The position numbers and the translations under genes are program-made. From Mesorhizobium sp. C432A (GTDB lineage Bacteria; Pseudomonadota; Alphaproteobacteria; Rhizobiales; Rhizobiaceae), in NCBI RefSeq assembly GCF_030323145.1, contig NZ_CP100470.1, positions 5,745,001 to 5,809,000 of the forward strand: a DNA stretch of 64,000 nucleotides, given 5' to 3'. This document shows, piece after piece, positions 46,736-55,346 of the stretch (the first letter of the stretch is position 1; the number at the start of each line of letters is the position of its first letter). The notes below the pieces were generated by a model. It saw only the letters and a program-made list of their open reading frames with translations. It searched no databases and was not told the origin of the DNA.

Positions 46736-46794
46736 TGGGCGGCGAAATCCGCAAAGCCGCGCGAGGCGATGAGCAGGAAGCAGAGAGTGTCGGC

Positions 46795-48129
46795 ATGAGC
46801 GATGCAAACAGGGTGCTGTGGTCGGAGGGGCTGTTCCTCCGCACCCAGCATTTCCAGCAACAGGACCGCTTCTTCGAAGCGACGGTGCGCGGCGTCTTGC
46901 AGGCCGGGCACCTGCATACGTTCGGCTTCCGAACGCTGACGCTCGGTCAGGCACAGCTCGATGCCGGCCAGATCTCGGTGCTCTCGGCGCGTGGCATCTT
47001 TCCCGACGGGACGCCATTCGCCATCCCCGAGACGATGGATGCGCCGCGGCCGCTGGCGGTGACGCCGGAAATGGGCGCGGGACCGGTGCTGATCGCGCTG
47101 CCGCTCGAACCGCCCGGCGGCGTCGGCTTCGACCCCGCTCACGCCGAGCCGTCCGGCGCACGCTATCGCGGCCGGATCGTCTCGGTGCGCGACGCCGTGC
47201 ATGGCGGCTCCGATCCTGAGGAAATCGAGATCGCACGGCCGCAGGCGCTGTTGCTGGCGCCGGGCACGGCCGTCGGCGGCTACACCGCGCTGCCGGTGGC
47301 CGAACTCAAGGGCGTGCGCGCCGATGGCGGCGTTGCCTTGGACGACACCTTCCTGCCGCCGACCTTGGTCATCGGCGCGGCGTCCTGGTACAGCCGCCTG
47401 CTGCAGGAAGTGGTCACCGGCCTTGACCAGATCGCCGAGGCGCATGGCAAGATGGTGCTGGGCGGCCCCGGGCGCAGCGTCGAGGATCTTCTGATCCTCA
47501 ATTTGGTCAACGCCGCGCGGCCGCGGCTGGCCCACATGCTGGCGCAGGATGTCTTCCATCCAGCCGAGGTCTATATGGAGCTGGCCGGTCTCGCCGGCTC
47601 GATGGCGACCTATGGCTCGAGCGCAAGACGGCTCGGCGAACTGCCTGCTTACGACCACATGGCGCCAGGCCCGGCCTATTCGGCGCTGGCCGACGCGCTG
47701 CGCTCGCTGATCCTCAGCCTGCGCTACATCGAGCCGAAATCGCGCGCCCTGCCGGTCATGCGCCATGCCACCAATGTGTGGAAGATCCGCATCGACAACC
47801 CGAAACTTCTGGTGGCGAGCCGCATCGTGGTGCGGATCGGCTCCGAACTGTCGGAGGATGCCTTGCGCAAGATTTTCGTCAACCAGGCGACCGTCGGCTC
47901 GGCCAGCGAATTCGAAGGGCTGTGGAAATCACGCCTGCCCGGCATTCCGTTGAAGCCCCTGCATTCACAGCCGCGCGAAATTCCCTATGACGGCGACCGG
48001 CTGTGCCTCGAACTCGACCAGAAAAGCGAGCACTGGGCCTCGCTGCTCGAAGCGCCCGGTTTTGTGATCGGCGTTTCGGGCGTGCTGCCCAGCGAACCGC
48101 AGGTCGACTGCTACTCGGTCAACAGGTGA
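46795..48129 (+). CDS. tssK: T6SS baseplate-to-membrane adaptor TssK
   Basis: Trimeric receptor-like protein linking the baseplate to the membrane complex; 444 aa from ATG 46795 (an upstream reading through the repeat has no family match). The start NRVLWSEGLFLRTQHFQQQDRFFE is diagnostic of TssK/VasE. Other family parts are SPRYIEPKSRALP-like LRYIEPKSRALPVMRH and a C-terminal domain ending in GFVIGVSGVLP. Confidence 0.95.
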   Translation: MSDANRVLWSEGLFLRTQHFQQQDRFFEATVRGVLQAGHLHTFGFRTLTLGQAQLDAGQISVLSARGIFPDGTPFAIPETMDAPRPLAVTPEMGAGPVLIALPLEPPGGVGFDPAHAEPSGARYRGRIVSVRDAVHGGSDPEEIEIARPQALLLAPGTAVGGYTALPVAELKGVRADGGVALDDTFLPPTLVIGAASWYSRLLQEVVTGLDQIAEAHGKMVLGGPGRSVEDLLILNLVNAARPRLAHMLAQDVFHPAEVYMELAGLAGSMATYGSSARRLGELPAYDHMAPGPAYSALADALRSLILSLRYIEPKSRALPVMRHATNVWKIRIDNPKLLVASRIVVRIGSELSEDALRKIFVNQATVGSASEFEGLWKSRLPGIPLKPLHSQPREIPYDGDRLCLELDQKSEHWASLLEAPGFVIGVSGVLPSEPQVDCYSVNR

Positions 48130-48130
48130 G

Positions 48131-49462
48131 ATGATGAGCAGGGACGATCCATTCGGACTGTCCGAGGATCGGGAGCGGACGCGCATCCGCCTGAGCGGAG
48201 CGCCAACACCCCGCGCCATGCCCCTGCCGGCGTCGGGCGGCGTCACCGCGAAGCGCTCCGGGCGGGCGCATCCGAACGTGCTCGTCAATGCCTTCTCGCC
48301 TTTGCTCGAATTTGCACCCGAACTGGAAAACGCGCAGCCGCCGGAGAATCCGGAAGCGCTGCGCACGAGGCTGCTCGATGAGCTCGTGCGCTGCCGCGAC
48401 GCCACAATGGCGCAAGGCTCGTCGCTGGAGCGAGCCGACCAGGCCGCCTGGCTGGTAGCGGCCCTGCTCGACGATCTGGCGCTGAACACGCCCTGGGGCG
48501 GCGCCAGCGCATGGCCGCGCCAGCCGCTGGTGGTGATGCTGCGCGGCGACGTCGATGCCGGCGCGCAGTTCTTCGCCCGTCTCGAAGACCTGGAGCGCCA
48601 TCCCAATCGCGACCGCGAAATGCTGGAGCTGCAGTATCACTGCATGGCGCTCGGCTTCCGCGGCAAATACCGCGTGCCCGGCCGCTCCGGTGATCGCTCG
48701 CTCAATGCCGTGCGCGTGGCGGCGGCGCGTTTCCTGCGCGACAGCGACGCCGAAGGCGCGCCGCTGTCGCCGAACTGGAAGGGCGTGATCGCCTCCGACG
48801 AACCGCAGCGCTTCATCGTGCCGATCTGGGTGATGGTTGCGGCAGCGGCGGTGATGGCGACAGCCATCCATATCGGCCTGTCGATGAGCCTGAGCAGCCA
48901 GGCGGTCGAGCTTTCGGCGCTGGTTCGCGCCTTGCCGCCGCCGACGCGTACGGATGTCACCCGCGCTTCGCCGAAGGTCGACGCGCCGCCGCCGGTGGCC
49001 GTGGATTTCGCGCTGCTGCCGGAATTCCAGGCGGCCGCGCCGGATGAGCTCAAGAGGGCGCTGAGCGGCACGGAGAGCGTGTCGCTGGCGCGGCTGGTCA
49101 TCCAGGCCTCCAATCCCGAACTCTTCCAGTCGTCGCGGGCGCAGCTGACAGACGGCTTCGATCCGCTCATCGCCTCGGTCGCCAAGGTGATCCTCGAGAA
49201 CCAGGAGCTGATCGGCGATATCACGGTGGTCGGCCACACCGACGGCGTTCCCTTGCAAAAGACCAACCCACTGTCCACCAACCAGCGGCTGTCGGAAGCC
49301 CGCGCCGCGGAAATTGCCGATATCCTGATTCAGAACGGCGTGCCGAAGGAGCGCGTGCGCTCCGAAGGCCGGGCCGCCACCGATCCGGTGGCCGACGACG
49401 GCACACGCGAAGGCCGGGCCTTGAACCGCCGCGTCGAAGTGCTGGTCGAAAAGAGGCTGTGA
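48131..49462 (+). CDS. tssL: T6SS membrane protein TssL with C-terminal OmpA domain
   Basis: Inner-membrane subunit of 443 aa. A cytoplasmic DotU domain (about 50-225; ARLLDELVRCRDATMAQGSS-like and QYHCMALGFRGKYRV) is followed by one transmembrane helix (about 235-255) and a periplasmic OmpA-like peptidoglycan-binding domain (DITVVGHTDGVPL, SEARAAEIADILI, NRRVEVLVEKR). The N-terminus SRDDPFGLSEDRERTRIRL carries one candidate phospho-Thr (residue 17). It starts one base after tssK. Confidence 0.93.
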   Translation: MMSRDDPFGLSEDRERTRIRLSGAPTPRAMPLPASGGVTAKRSGRAHPNVLVNAFSPLLEFAPELENAQPPENPEALRTRLLDELVRCRDATMAQGSSLERADQAAWLVAALLDDLALNTPWGGASAWPRQPLVVMLRGDVDAGAQFFARLEDLERHPNRDREMLELQYHCMALGFRGKYRVPGRSGDRSLNAVRVAAARFLRDSDAEGAPLSPNWKGVIASDEPQRFIVPIWVMVAAAAVMATAIHIGLSMSLSSQAVELSALVRALPPPTRTDVTRASPKVDAPPPVAVDFALLPEFQAAAPDELKRALSGTESVSLARLVIQASNPELFQSSRAQLTDGFDPLIASVAKVILENQELIGDITVVGHTDGVPLQKTNPLSTNQRLSEARAAEIADILIQNGVPKERVRSEGRAATDPVADDGTREGRALNRRVEVLVEKRL

Positions 49463-49463
49463 C

Positions 49464-52400
49464 ATGTTCATCCTGCGCTTCCTCTGGGCGGTCCTGACTT
49501 CGCGTTTCCTGTGGACGCTGATCGGCCTGGCGCTGCTGTCGCTGATCATCTGGGTATTCGGCCCGATCGTACGGGTCGGCGACTATGTGCCGATGGCGTC
49601 GCAGACGGTGCGCATCGTCATCATCGCTCTTCTGGTGATCTTCTGGCTGATTTGGCTGATCGTCGCGCAGCGCCGCGCGATCCGCGCCAACCGCATGTTC
49701 GTCGCCGAGATTTCCGCCCCGGTCGAGGAAAAGCGGCTCAGCCCGGGCGAGGAAAACGTCGCCGCGGTCGGCGCCAAGTTCCAGGACGTCATGGTCGAGT
49801 TGAAGCGCCGCAAGCTCGGCGGCCGCAAGTTCCTGCGCGAGATGCCGTGGTATGTGATCGTCGGCCCCCCGGCGACCGGCAAGACGACGGCCTTGCGCCA
49901 ATCCGGCCTCAACTTTCCGATCGACCTCACCGACGATCTGCAGGGCATCGGCGGTACGCGCAACTGCGACTGGTTCTTCTCCGAAAACGCAGTGATGATC
50001 GACACCGCCGGCCGCTATGTCCAGCAGGAGAGCCAGCCCGATGTCGACGCCGTGGAATGGCTGGGCTTCCTCGACCTGTTGAAGAAGCACCGTGGCCGCC
50101 GGGCGCTGAACGGCGTCATCGTTGCGCTTGGGATCGACGCGCTGTCCGAGGGCGACGAAGCCGTCAAGGCGCATGGCCGCAAGATCCGCAGGCGCCTGGC
50201 CGAGCTCGAGGAGCGGCTGGAAATCCGCTTGCCGGTCTATCTCATGCTGACCAAGGCCGATCTGATCAGAGGCTTCGAGGCCTTCTTCGGCGGCCTGTCG
50301 ACGGCGGCGCGCGAACAGGTGTGGGGGACGACCTTCCCACTCGACGCGCGCGTCGACGCCAAGACGATCGCGGGCGAAATCACGACGCTGTCGAGGGAGC
50401 TGGAAAAGCGGCTGGTGCCGCGGCTGGAGGACGAGGACAAGCTGGCCGAACGGGCCGAGATCTTCCGCTTTCCCGCACAGCTGCAAAGCCTGTCCGAGCC
50501 GATCCAGGTGCTGGTCGAGGCGATGTTCGGCGAGAGCCGCTACGAGGAGGCAGCCTGGCTGCGCGGCCTCTATCTGACCTCGGCCACCCAGGAAGGCGCG
50601 CCGATCGACCGGCTGACCGCGGCGCTGGCCTCCTCCTTCGGCCTGCCGGCACGACGCTCGATGCCGGCGCAGCGTTTCGAGAAGCGCAGCTTCTTCCTCA
50701 AGAACCTTCTGACCGAGGTGATCTTCAAGGAGGCCGGGCTCGGCACCTTCGATCCGCTGGCGCAGCGCCGCCGCAGCTGGATCTGGCGCGGTGCCGCTGC
50801 TGCCAGCGCGGCTGCGGCCATACTCGCCGGCGGCCTGTTCACCTGGTCCTACTACGACAATCGCAACGCCATCGCCGCGCAAGCCGGCCAGTTCGAAGCG
50901 CTGCAGGCGCCGCTGACGTCGACCGCGGCGACGCCCGCCTCGGTGCTGCAGCCGGCGATGGACGTTGCCCTGACCGCCATGGACGAAGTCGTCAATGCCA
51001 GGACTGCGCCTCCGAACAAGGCGCAGGACCTGCTCGGACCATCGGCTTCGGCCGAGATGATGCGGGCGCAGACCGACACCTATGACCACGCTCTGCGCAA
51101 CGTGCTGGAGCCGCGCATGGTGGCGCTGCTCGAAGCGACCATGTGGCGGCAGATCCGCGATCCGGACTTCATGCTGGGGGCGCTCAAGACCTACCGCATG
51201 ATGACCGGCCTGTCTCAGATGGACTCCGACCTCGTCGAGAATTGGTGGGTGAACGACCTGCCCGAATTCGCGCCGGCCGCGCCCTTCCTGACCGCCGATG
51301 CGGAAGAACACCAGCTGGCAGCGATCCGCCGCATGGCGGTCGATGATAGCTACATCAAACCCGACCAGGCGCTGGTCGCCGAAGCGCTGAAAACGGTCTG
51401 CACGATCTCGCTGCCGGCGCGGGCCTACAAGCAATTGCTGGCCGATCCGGCGGTGGCCGGATTGAAGGAATGGATCCCCGCCAATTTCGCCGGGCCGAAC
51501 GGCGCCAAGGTGTTTTCGCGACGCTCCGACAAGACGCTGCGCGTCGGCATATCAGGCGCCTTCACCTATGACGGCTTCCACGATGCGATCCTCGACCGGG
51601 TCGAGGATGTCGCCGCCCAGGCGGCACTCGACCGCGCCGTGTTTGCCGGCGGCTGCTCGGAAAATTCCGAGACGTCGGTGTCGGCGCTGTCGGAAGATAT
51701 CCTGAAGCTCTACTACGACGACTACATCGCGCAGTGGGACAGTTTTTTGCGCGACATGCGGCTGGCGCCGCTCAGCGACCTCAACATTGCCAGCGAGAAT
51801 CTGAAAGACCTTTCCAGTGCCGATTCCGCGTTGAAGCGGCTGTTGACGGCGGTGGTCCAGGAGGTCGACCTCACCCGCTCGGACGACGCGCCGGCCGGTG
51901 ACGACAAGGCGGCGGCGAAGGGCGGCTCGAAACTGCTGGGCAAGCTCGGCAAACTGGGCAAGATCGTCAAGACCGGCGCCAAGCTGTTGCCGCGCGCAGG
52001 ATCGGCCAGCGAAGTCGACCTGACCGGCACGCTGGTGGCCGAACACTTCAAGCCGCTCAAGAGCACGATTGCCGAGGTCGACGGCCAGCCGCCGGCGCTC
52101 GATGCCGCGGTCGTTGCGCTGACGGCGCTGTCCAATGTGCTGCAAACGGTGACCGCCAATCCCGACCCGCAGGACGCGATCAAGAAACAGGGCGGGCTGG
52201 CCGAACTGACCGGCGCCGTCGCCCGCCAGGCACAGATCCTGCCCGACCCGGTCAACACCTGGCTGAGCGGCATTGCCGGCGACACCAGCGGGTTGACGCA
52301 GAAGGCCGTGGCCTCCGAGCTCAACGCCATCTGGCGCGCCGATATCCTGCCCTTCTGCCAGGCCGCGCTCAACGACCGCTATCCGTTCAGCCCAGACAGC

Positions 52401-53003
52401 GCCGTCGACGTCAATGTGCGCGACTTCGCCCGCCTGTTCGGACCGGCAGGGATGATCGACGGCTTCATCAACGACCATCTGATCAGCTATGTGGACACCT
52501 CGGCGCAGCCTTGGAAATGGCGTGCCGATTTCGGCCTCGACCCATCGGCGCTCGCCGCCTTCGAGCAGGCGCGGCGCATCCGCGACGATCTCTTTCCCGG
52601 TGGTCAAGGCCCGGTGATGGCGTTCACGCTGGAGCCGACCGACCTGTCGCCCAACGTCACCCGCGTGACGCTCAACCTCGACGGCCAGAACCTGGTCTAT
52701 TTCAACAATGCGACGCGACCTCAGCCGATGACGTGGCCCGGCAAGGACGGCACCGGCGTCATCTCGCTCGCCTTCCAGCCGATCGACGGCTCGCCCGAAA
52801 TCATGCTCAACGAGACCGGCAGCTGGGCGTGGCTGAGGATGCTGCGCGGCGGCCGCTTCACCGGGACGTCGCTGTCCGATGTCTACAGCCTGCGGCTGGG
52901 GACGAAAGGCATGTACGCCGATTTCAAGCTCAAGGCGGCGAGCGTGGAAAATCCCTACAACCTCCAGATGTTCAAGAAATTCTCATGTCCGCCGCAGATC
53001 TGA
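49464..53003 (+). CDS. tssM: T6SS membrane-core protein TssM (IcmF)
   Basis: Large inner-membrane protein of 1179 aa. Two N-terminal transmembrane helices (about 7-35 and 48-68) are followed by a cytoplasmic NTPase-like domain with intact Walker A GPPATGKTT (134-142) and VMIDTAG (177-183), a third helix (about 437-460), and a large periplasmic part that would bind TssJ. An intact Walker A agrees with the Agrobacterium-type TssM, whose ATPase activity is needed for secretion. It overlaps tagF by 19 bases. Confidence 0.95.
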   Translation: MFILRFLWAVLTSRFLWTLIGLALLSLIIWVFGPIVRVGDYVPMASQTVRIVIIALLVIFWLIWLIVAQRRAIRANRMFVAEISAPVEEKRLSPGEENVAAVGAKFQDVMVELKRRKLGGRKFLREMPWYVIVGPPATGKTTALRQSGLNFPIDLTDDLQGIGGTRNCDWFFSENAVMIDTAGRYVQQESQPDVDAVEWLGFLDLLKKHRGRRALNGVIVALGIDALSEGDEAVKAHGRKIRRRLAELEERLEIRLPVYLMLTKADLIRGFEAFFGGLSTAAREQVWGTTFPLDARVDAKTIAGEITTLSRELEKRLVPRLEDEDKLAERAEIFRFPAQLQSLSEPIQVLVEAMFGESRYEEAAWLRGLYLTSATQEGAPIDRLTAALASSFGLPARRSMPAQRFEKRSFFLKNLLTEVIFKEAGLGTFDPLAQRRRSWIWRGAAAASAAAAILAGGLFTWSYYDNRNAIAAQAGQFEALQAPLTSTAATPASVLQPAMDVALTAMDEVVNARTAPPNKAQDLLGPSASAEMMRAQTDTYDHALRNVLEPRMVALLEATMWRQIRDPDFMLGALKTYRMMTGLSQMDSDLVENWWVNDLPEFAPAAPFLTADAEEHQLAAIRRMAVDDSYIKPDQALVAEALKTVCTISLPARAYKQLLADPAVAGLKEWIPANFAGPNGAKVFSRRSDKTLRVGISGAFTYDGFHDAILDRVEDVAAQAALDRAVFAGGCSENSETSVSALSEDILKLYYDDYIAQWDSFLRDMRLAPLSDLNIASENLKDLSSADSALKRLLTAVVQEVDLTRSDDAPAGDDKAAAKGGSKLLGKLGKLGKIVKTGAKLLPRAGSASEVDLTGTLVAEHFKPLKSTIAEVDGQPPALDAAVVALTALSNVLQTVTANPDPQDAIKKQGGLAELTGAVARQAQILPDPVNTWLSGIAGDTSGLTQKAVASELNAIWRADILPFCQAALNDRYPFSPDSAVDVNVRDFARLFGPAGMIDGFINDHLISYVDTSAQPWKWRADFGLDPSALAAFEQARRIRDDLFPGGQGPVMAFTLEPTDLSPNVTRVTLNLDGQNLVYFNNATRPQPMTWPGKDGTGVISLAFQPIDGSPEIMLNETGSWAWLRMLRGGRFTGTSLSDVYSLRLGTKGMYADFKLKAASVENPYNLQMFKKFSCPPQI

Positions 53004-53521
53004 ACACCGGCTTCTTCGGCAAGATTCCGGCGACCGGAGATTTCGTTGCCGTAAACCTGCCGCGGACCTTCATCGACCGCTGGGACCGCTGGATGTCGAT
53101 GGAGTTGCGCGAGAGGCCAGACGAGGGGGAATTGGATTCGCGTGTTTGGCGCTTCATCGTCAAGAGCGGCATTTTCGGCGACCGGCCCTGTGCCGGCGCA
53201 TGGCGCATGAGCGAGGACCGCGTGGGACGCCGCTATCCGTTCGCGATCATCGGGATTGGGGCTACACCGGCACCTGACGATGCATGGTTCGACGGCGTTG
53301 CGTCAATCGTTGATGAAGCGGTCGAATTGCAGAGGACGCAGTCCTGGATAGCCGAAGGCTTGGCCAACCTTGCCGCGCCCAGCAACAGCCATGGCGATCC
53401 GAACCGGATTGGCTTCTGGCTCGACGACTGGTCGGTGCATGAGTTCGCGTTCTCGGATATTCACGACCTGGCGGCCAACGCCCTGCCGAAAATGCGCGCC
53501 CCGCGCCCTGAGACGGAATAG
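52985..53521 (+). CDS. tagF: T6SS-associated regulator TagF
   Basis: Protein of 178 aa, from ATG 52985 within the tssM end. Diagnostic start: NTGFFGKIPATGDFVAVNLPRTFIDRWDRWM, then CAGAWRMSEDRVGRRYPFAI. TagF represses T6SS activity after translation (in Pseudomonas and Agrobacterium). Here it is a single domain, unlike the TagF-PppA fusion of Agrobacterium. Last gene of the main tss operon. Confidence 0.92.
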   Translation: MSAADLNTGFFGKIPATGDFVAVNLPRTFIDRWDRWMSMELRERPDEGELDSRVWRFIVKSGIFGDRPCAGAWRMSEDRVGRRYPFAIIGIGATPAPDDAWFDGVASIVDEAVELQRTQSWIAEGLANLAAPSNSHGDPNRIGFWLDDWSVHEFAFSDIHDLAANALPKMRAPRPETE

Positions 53522-53526
53522 CTCTG

Positions 53527-54399
53527 ATGGGCAGCACAGTCTTTGCTGAAGGCATGGGCTTCTTCCACAAAGGAAGCGGCGGCAAGGGCGTGGCGCCGGG
53601 AGATGTGTGCTTGAGCCCGCCTTCCCCGCCGGCAGGCCCGGTTCCGGTTCCATACGTCAACATGCTGTCTTCCAGCGATCTCACCAAAGGCAGTAAGAGC
53701 GTCAAGATCGAAGGCAATCCGACCGCGCTCGAAAGCTCGTCGGAGGTTGCGACCAGCACCGGCAACGAGCCGGCCACCCAAGGCCTCGGCGCGGGGGTCA
53801 TAACGCACAAGATCAAGGGCAAGGGAGTGTTCAAGCTCTGGTCGTTCGTCGTCAAGGTGGAGGGTAAGGGTGTCTGCCGCCATGGCGACACCATGGAGCA
53901 GAACACGGCAAGTCCACTCCCGAACACCATCGATACCGCCGCCTTGGTCAACTTCCGCAATGCTCTTCTGGTGAAAGAGAAGAAGAAATGCACGACCGAT
54001 TATTGCTACGACGATCATTACACCCAGCCAACAGGCCCGCAGAAAGCCAAGGTTCAGAACCGGCCATGCTGGGAATGCAAACGTAACCTTGACAGGTTGA
54101 AGAAACGCACGACCGGCAAGAACAAGACCGCGATCAAGCGACTGGAGGCCAAGGTCAACCGGCAAATTTCGGGGAAGGAAGCCCCGCTGATCGCCGATCA
54201 CCAGCCGACGCAGAAGGCAGCGTGGTACGCGGGTGGATGCAATATAGAGATCGTCCCACAAGGCTTCAAGGATGCGATGAAAGCGCTTTACGTCAGGCCG
54301 CATTGCTCCAGCCACAGCAACAGCCAGCCGGGCCGGCAGTCGAAGGTGGACAACAAGGCGATTAGGAAGTTCATGAACGCTCGGGGATCTAGGCGATGA
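53527..54399 (+). CDS. DUF4150 PAAR-like protein with Cys/His-rich candidate nuclease tail (T6SS effector)
   Basis: 290 aa. The N-terminal DUF4150 PAAR-like domain (residues 1 to about 125; GDVCLSPPSPP near the start, VPYVNMLSSSD) should cap the VgrG spike. From about 145 the protein changes to a basic, Cys/His-rich tail: CTTDYCYDDHY, CWECKR, a LIADHQPTQKAAW motif and RPHCSSHSNSQ. Paired Cys plus an Asp-His motif and a late His/Asn cluster are compatible with an HNH/ENDO VII-type nuclease. This is inference without structure or homologue search. The following gene overlaps by four bases and is strongly acidic, as expected of an immunity protein. The DNA here looks richer in A/T than the tss genes. 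Confidence 0.7.
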   Translation: MGSTVFAEGMGFFHKGSGGKGVAPGDVCLSPPSPPAGPVPVPYVNMLSSSDLTKGSKSVKIEGNPTALESSSEVATSTGNEPATQGLGAGVITHKIKGKGVFKLWSFVVKVEGKGVCRHGDTMEQNTASPLPNTIDTAALVNFRNALLVKEKKKCTTDYCYDDHYTQPTGPQKAKVQNRPCWECKRNLDRLKKRTTGKNKTAIKRLEAKVNRQISGKEAPLIADHQPTQKAAWYAGGCNIEIVPQGFKDAMKALYVRPHCSSHSNSQPGRQSKVDNKAIRKFMNARGSRR

Positions 54400-54845
54400 G
54401 TGCAACGGGTTTTGCCGATCTCGACGCTGACTATACGGCGATAATCGATGCGTGGACCGCAGAGCTCCACGCCGTCATGCCGGCGATCGAGGAATGGTGG
54501 GGCGCACTGCAGCAGCGCCTGAACGCCTCCGGTGAGAACATAGCCAATCTGCATTGGCCCGCCGGGCTGGTGGCCCATCCACGGATTCTGGCGATCTACC
54601 GCAAGCACTACTTCAAGGTTCACGGCCTGAACCTTGAACGGTACGCCCGACAGACCGATGATGACGACGAGGACGATGAATCGAACTGGGGTGAGGATGG
54701 CGACGAAGCGGACGCCAGCGGTCCCGTGCCGCCCAATCTGCTGCTGGTCGAAATGATGTCCGAATACGACACGGAACTATTCAAGTACTTCAAGTACTTC
54801 GTCTATGTCCCGATCGGCGAGGATCCATCTCTCGAAATGTGCTGA
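54396..54845 (+). CDS. Small acidic protein, candidate immunity protein to the DUF4150 effector
   Basis: 149 aa, no family recognised. Very acidic middle (TDDDDEDDESNWGEDGDEAD, about residues 88-107). The N-terminal half is helical and Trp-rich. It overlaps the effector stop by ATGA, the usual arrangement for toxin-immunity pairs, and its negative charge would suit binding to a basic nuclease tail. Its last 38 residues resemble those of the next protein (LL, E, EL, then PIG-x-D-x5-C at the end), suggesting they are distant paralogues. Confidence 0.6.
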   Translation: MSATGFADLDADYTAIIDAWTAELHAVMPAIEEWWGALQQRLNASGENIANLHWPAGLVAHPRILAIYRKHYFKVHGLNLERYARQTDDDDEDDESNWGEDGDEADASGPVPPNLLLVEMMSEYDTELFKYFKYFVYVPIGEDPSLEMC

Positions 54846-54857
54846 GGCTAGAAGAAG

Positions 54858-55343
54858 ATGGCAATGCGGATTGATCATAGTGTCGAACTCGGCCTGAACC
54901 GGCTTCTCAACGCACCCCAGGACGTTGTCGGTCCCGATCATGGAATCCGCCTTTCGCGCCGCGAGGCCTCTGCTGCCTATAGGTCCCTGTTCAAGGCCTA
55001 CCTCGCTGACTTGCAGGAGACGTTCGAGGTGGCTTCCGAGATCTGGGAAGCTGGCCTCGACGAACTGGTCGATGGCGGCCTGACCGTCAATCAAGCGATC
55101 ACGGCCCAGCTGGATGATGCAGCGGCCGGCCCGGCGAATCATCCGGCGGTGGTGTGGCTCGTGCGGGAATACTGGCTGCGATGCGTTGCGGTGGGGGAAA
55201 CGCTGCCCGCGGCCGACCGCCTCGCGCCTGAGGTGTTCCTGCTGCAATGGGTCGTCGATGAAGGCAACAAGGAATATGTAGAACTGCTGACGGCCATGCC
55301 CTATTGGCCGATCGGGCTTGATGAAAACGGCCGGTGGTGCTGA
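54858..55343 (+). CDS. Hypothetical protein, possible second immunity-type protein
   Basis: 161 aa, function not recognised. Helical, acidic (RREASAAYRSLFKAYLADLQ, then EIWEAGLDELVDGGL), and ending MPYWPIGLDENGRWC. The end aligns with the end of the preceding protein (YVPIGEDPSLEMC). It lies 12 bases after that gene and 3 bases before the DUF2169 gene. A duplicated immunity protein or an effector-specific chaperone are both possible. Confidence 0.55.
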   Translation: MAMRIDHSVELGLNRLLNAPQDVVGPDHGIRLSRREASAAYRSLFKAYLADLQETFEVASEIWEAGLDELVDGGLTVNQAITAQLDDAAAGPANHPAVVWLVREYWLRCVAVGETLPAADRLAPEVFLLQWVVDEGNKEYVELLTAMPYWPIGLDENGRWC

Positions 55344-55346
55344 ACG

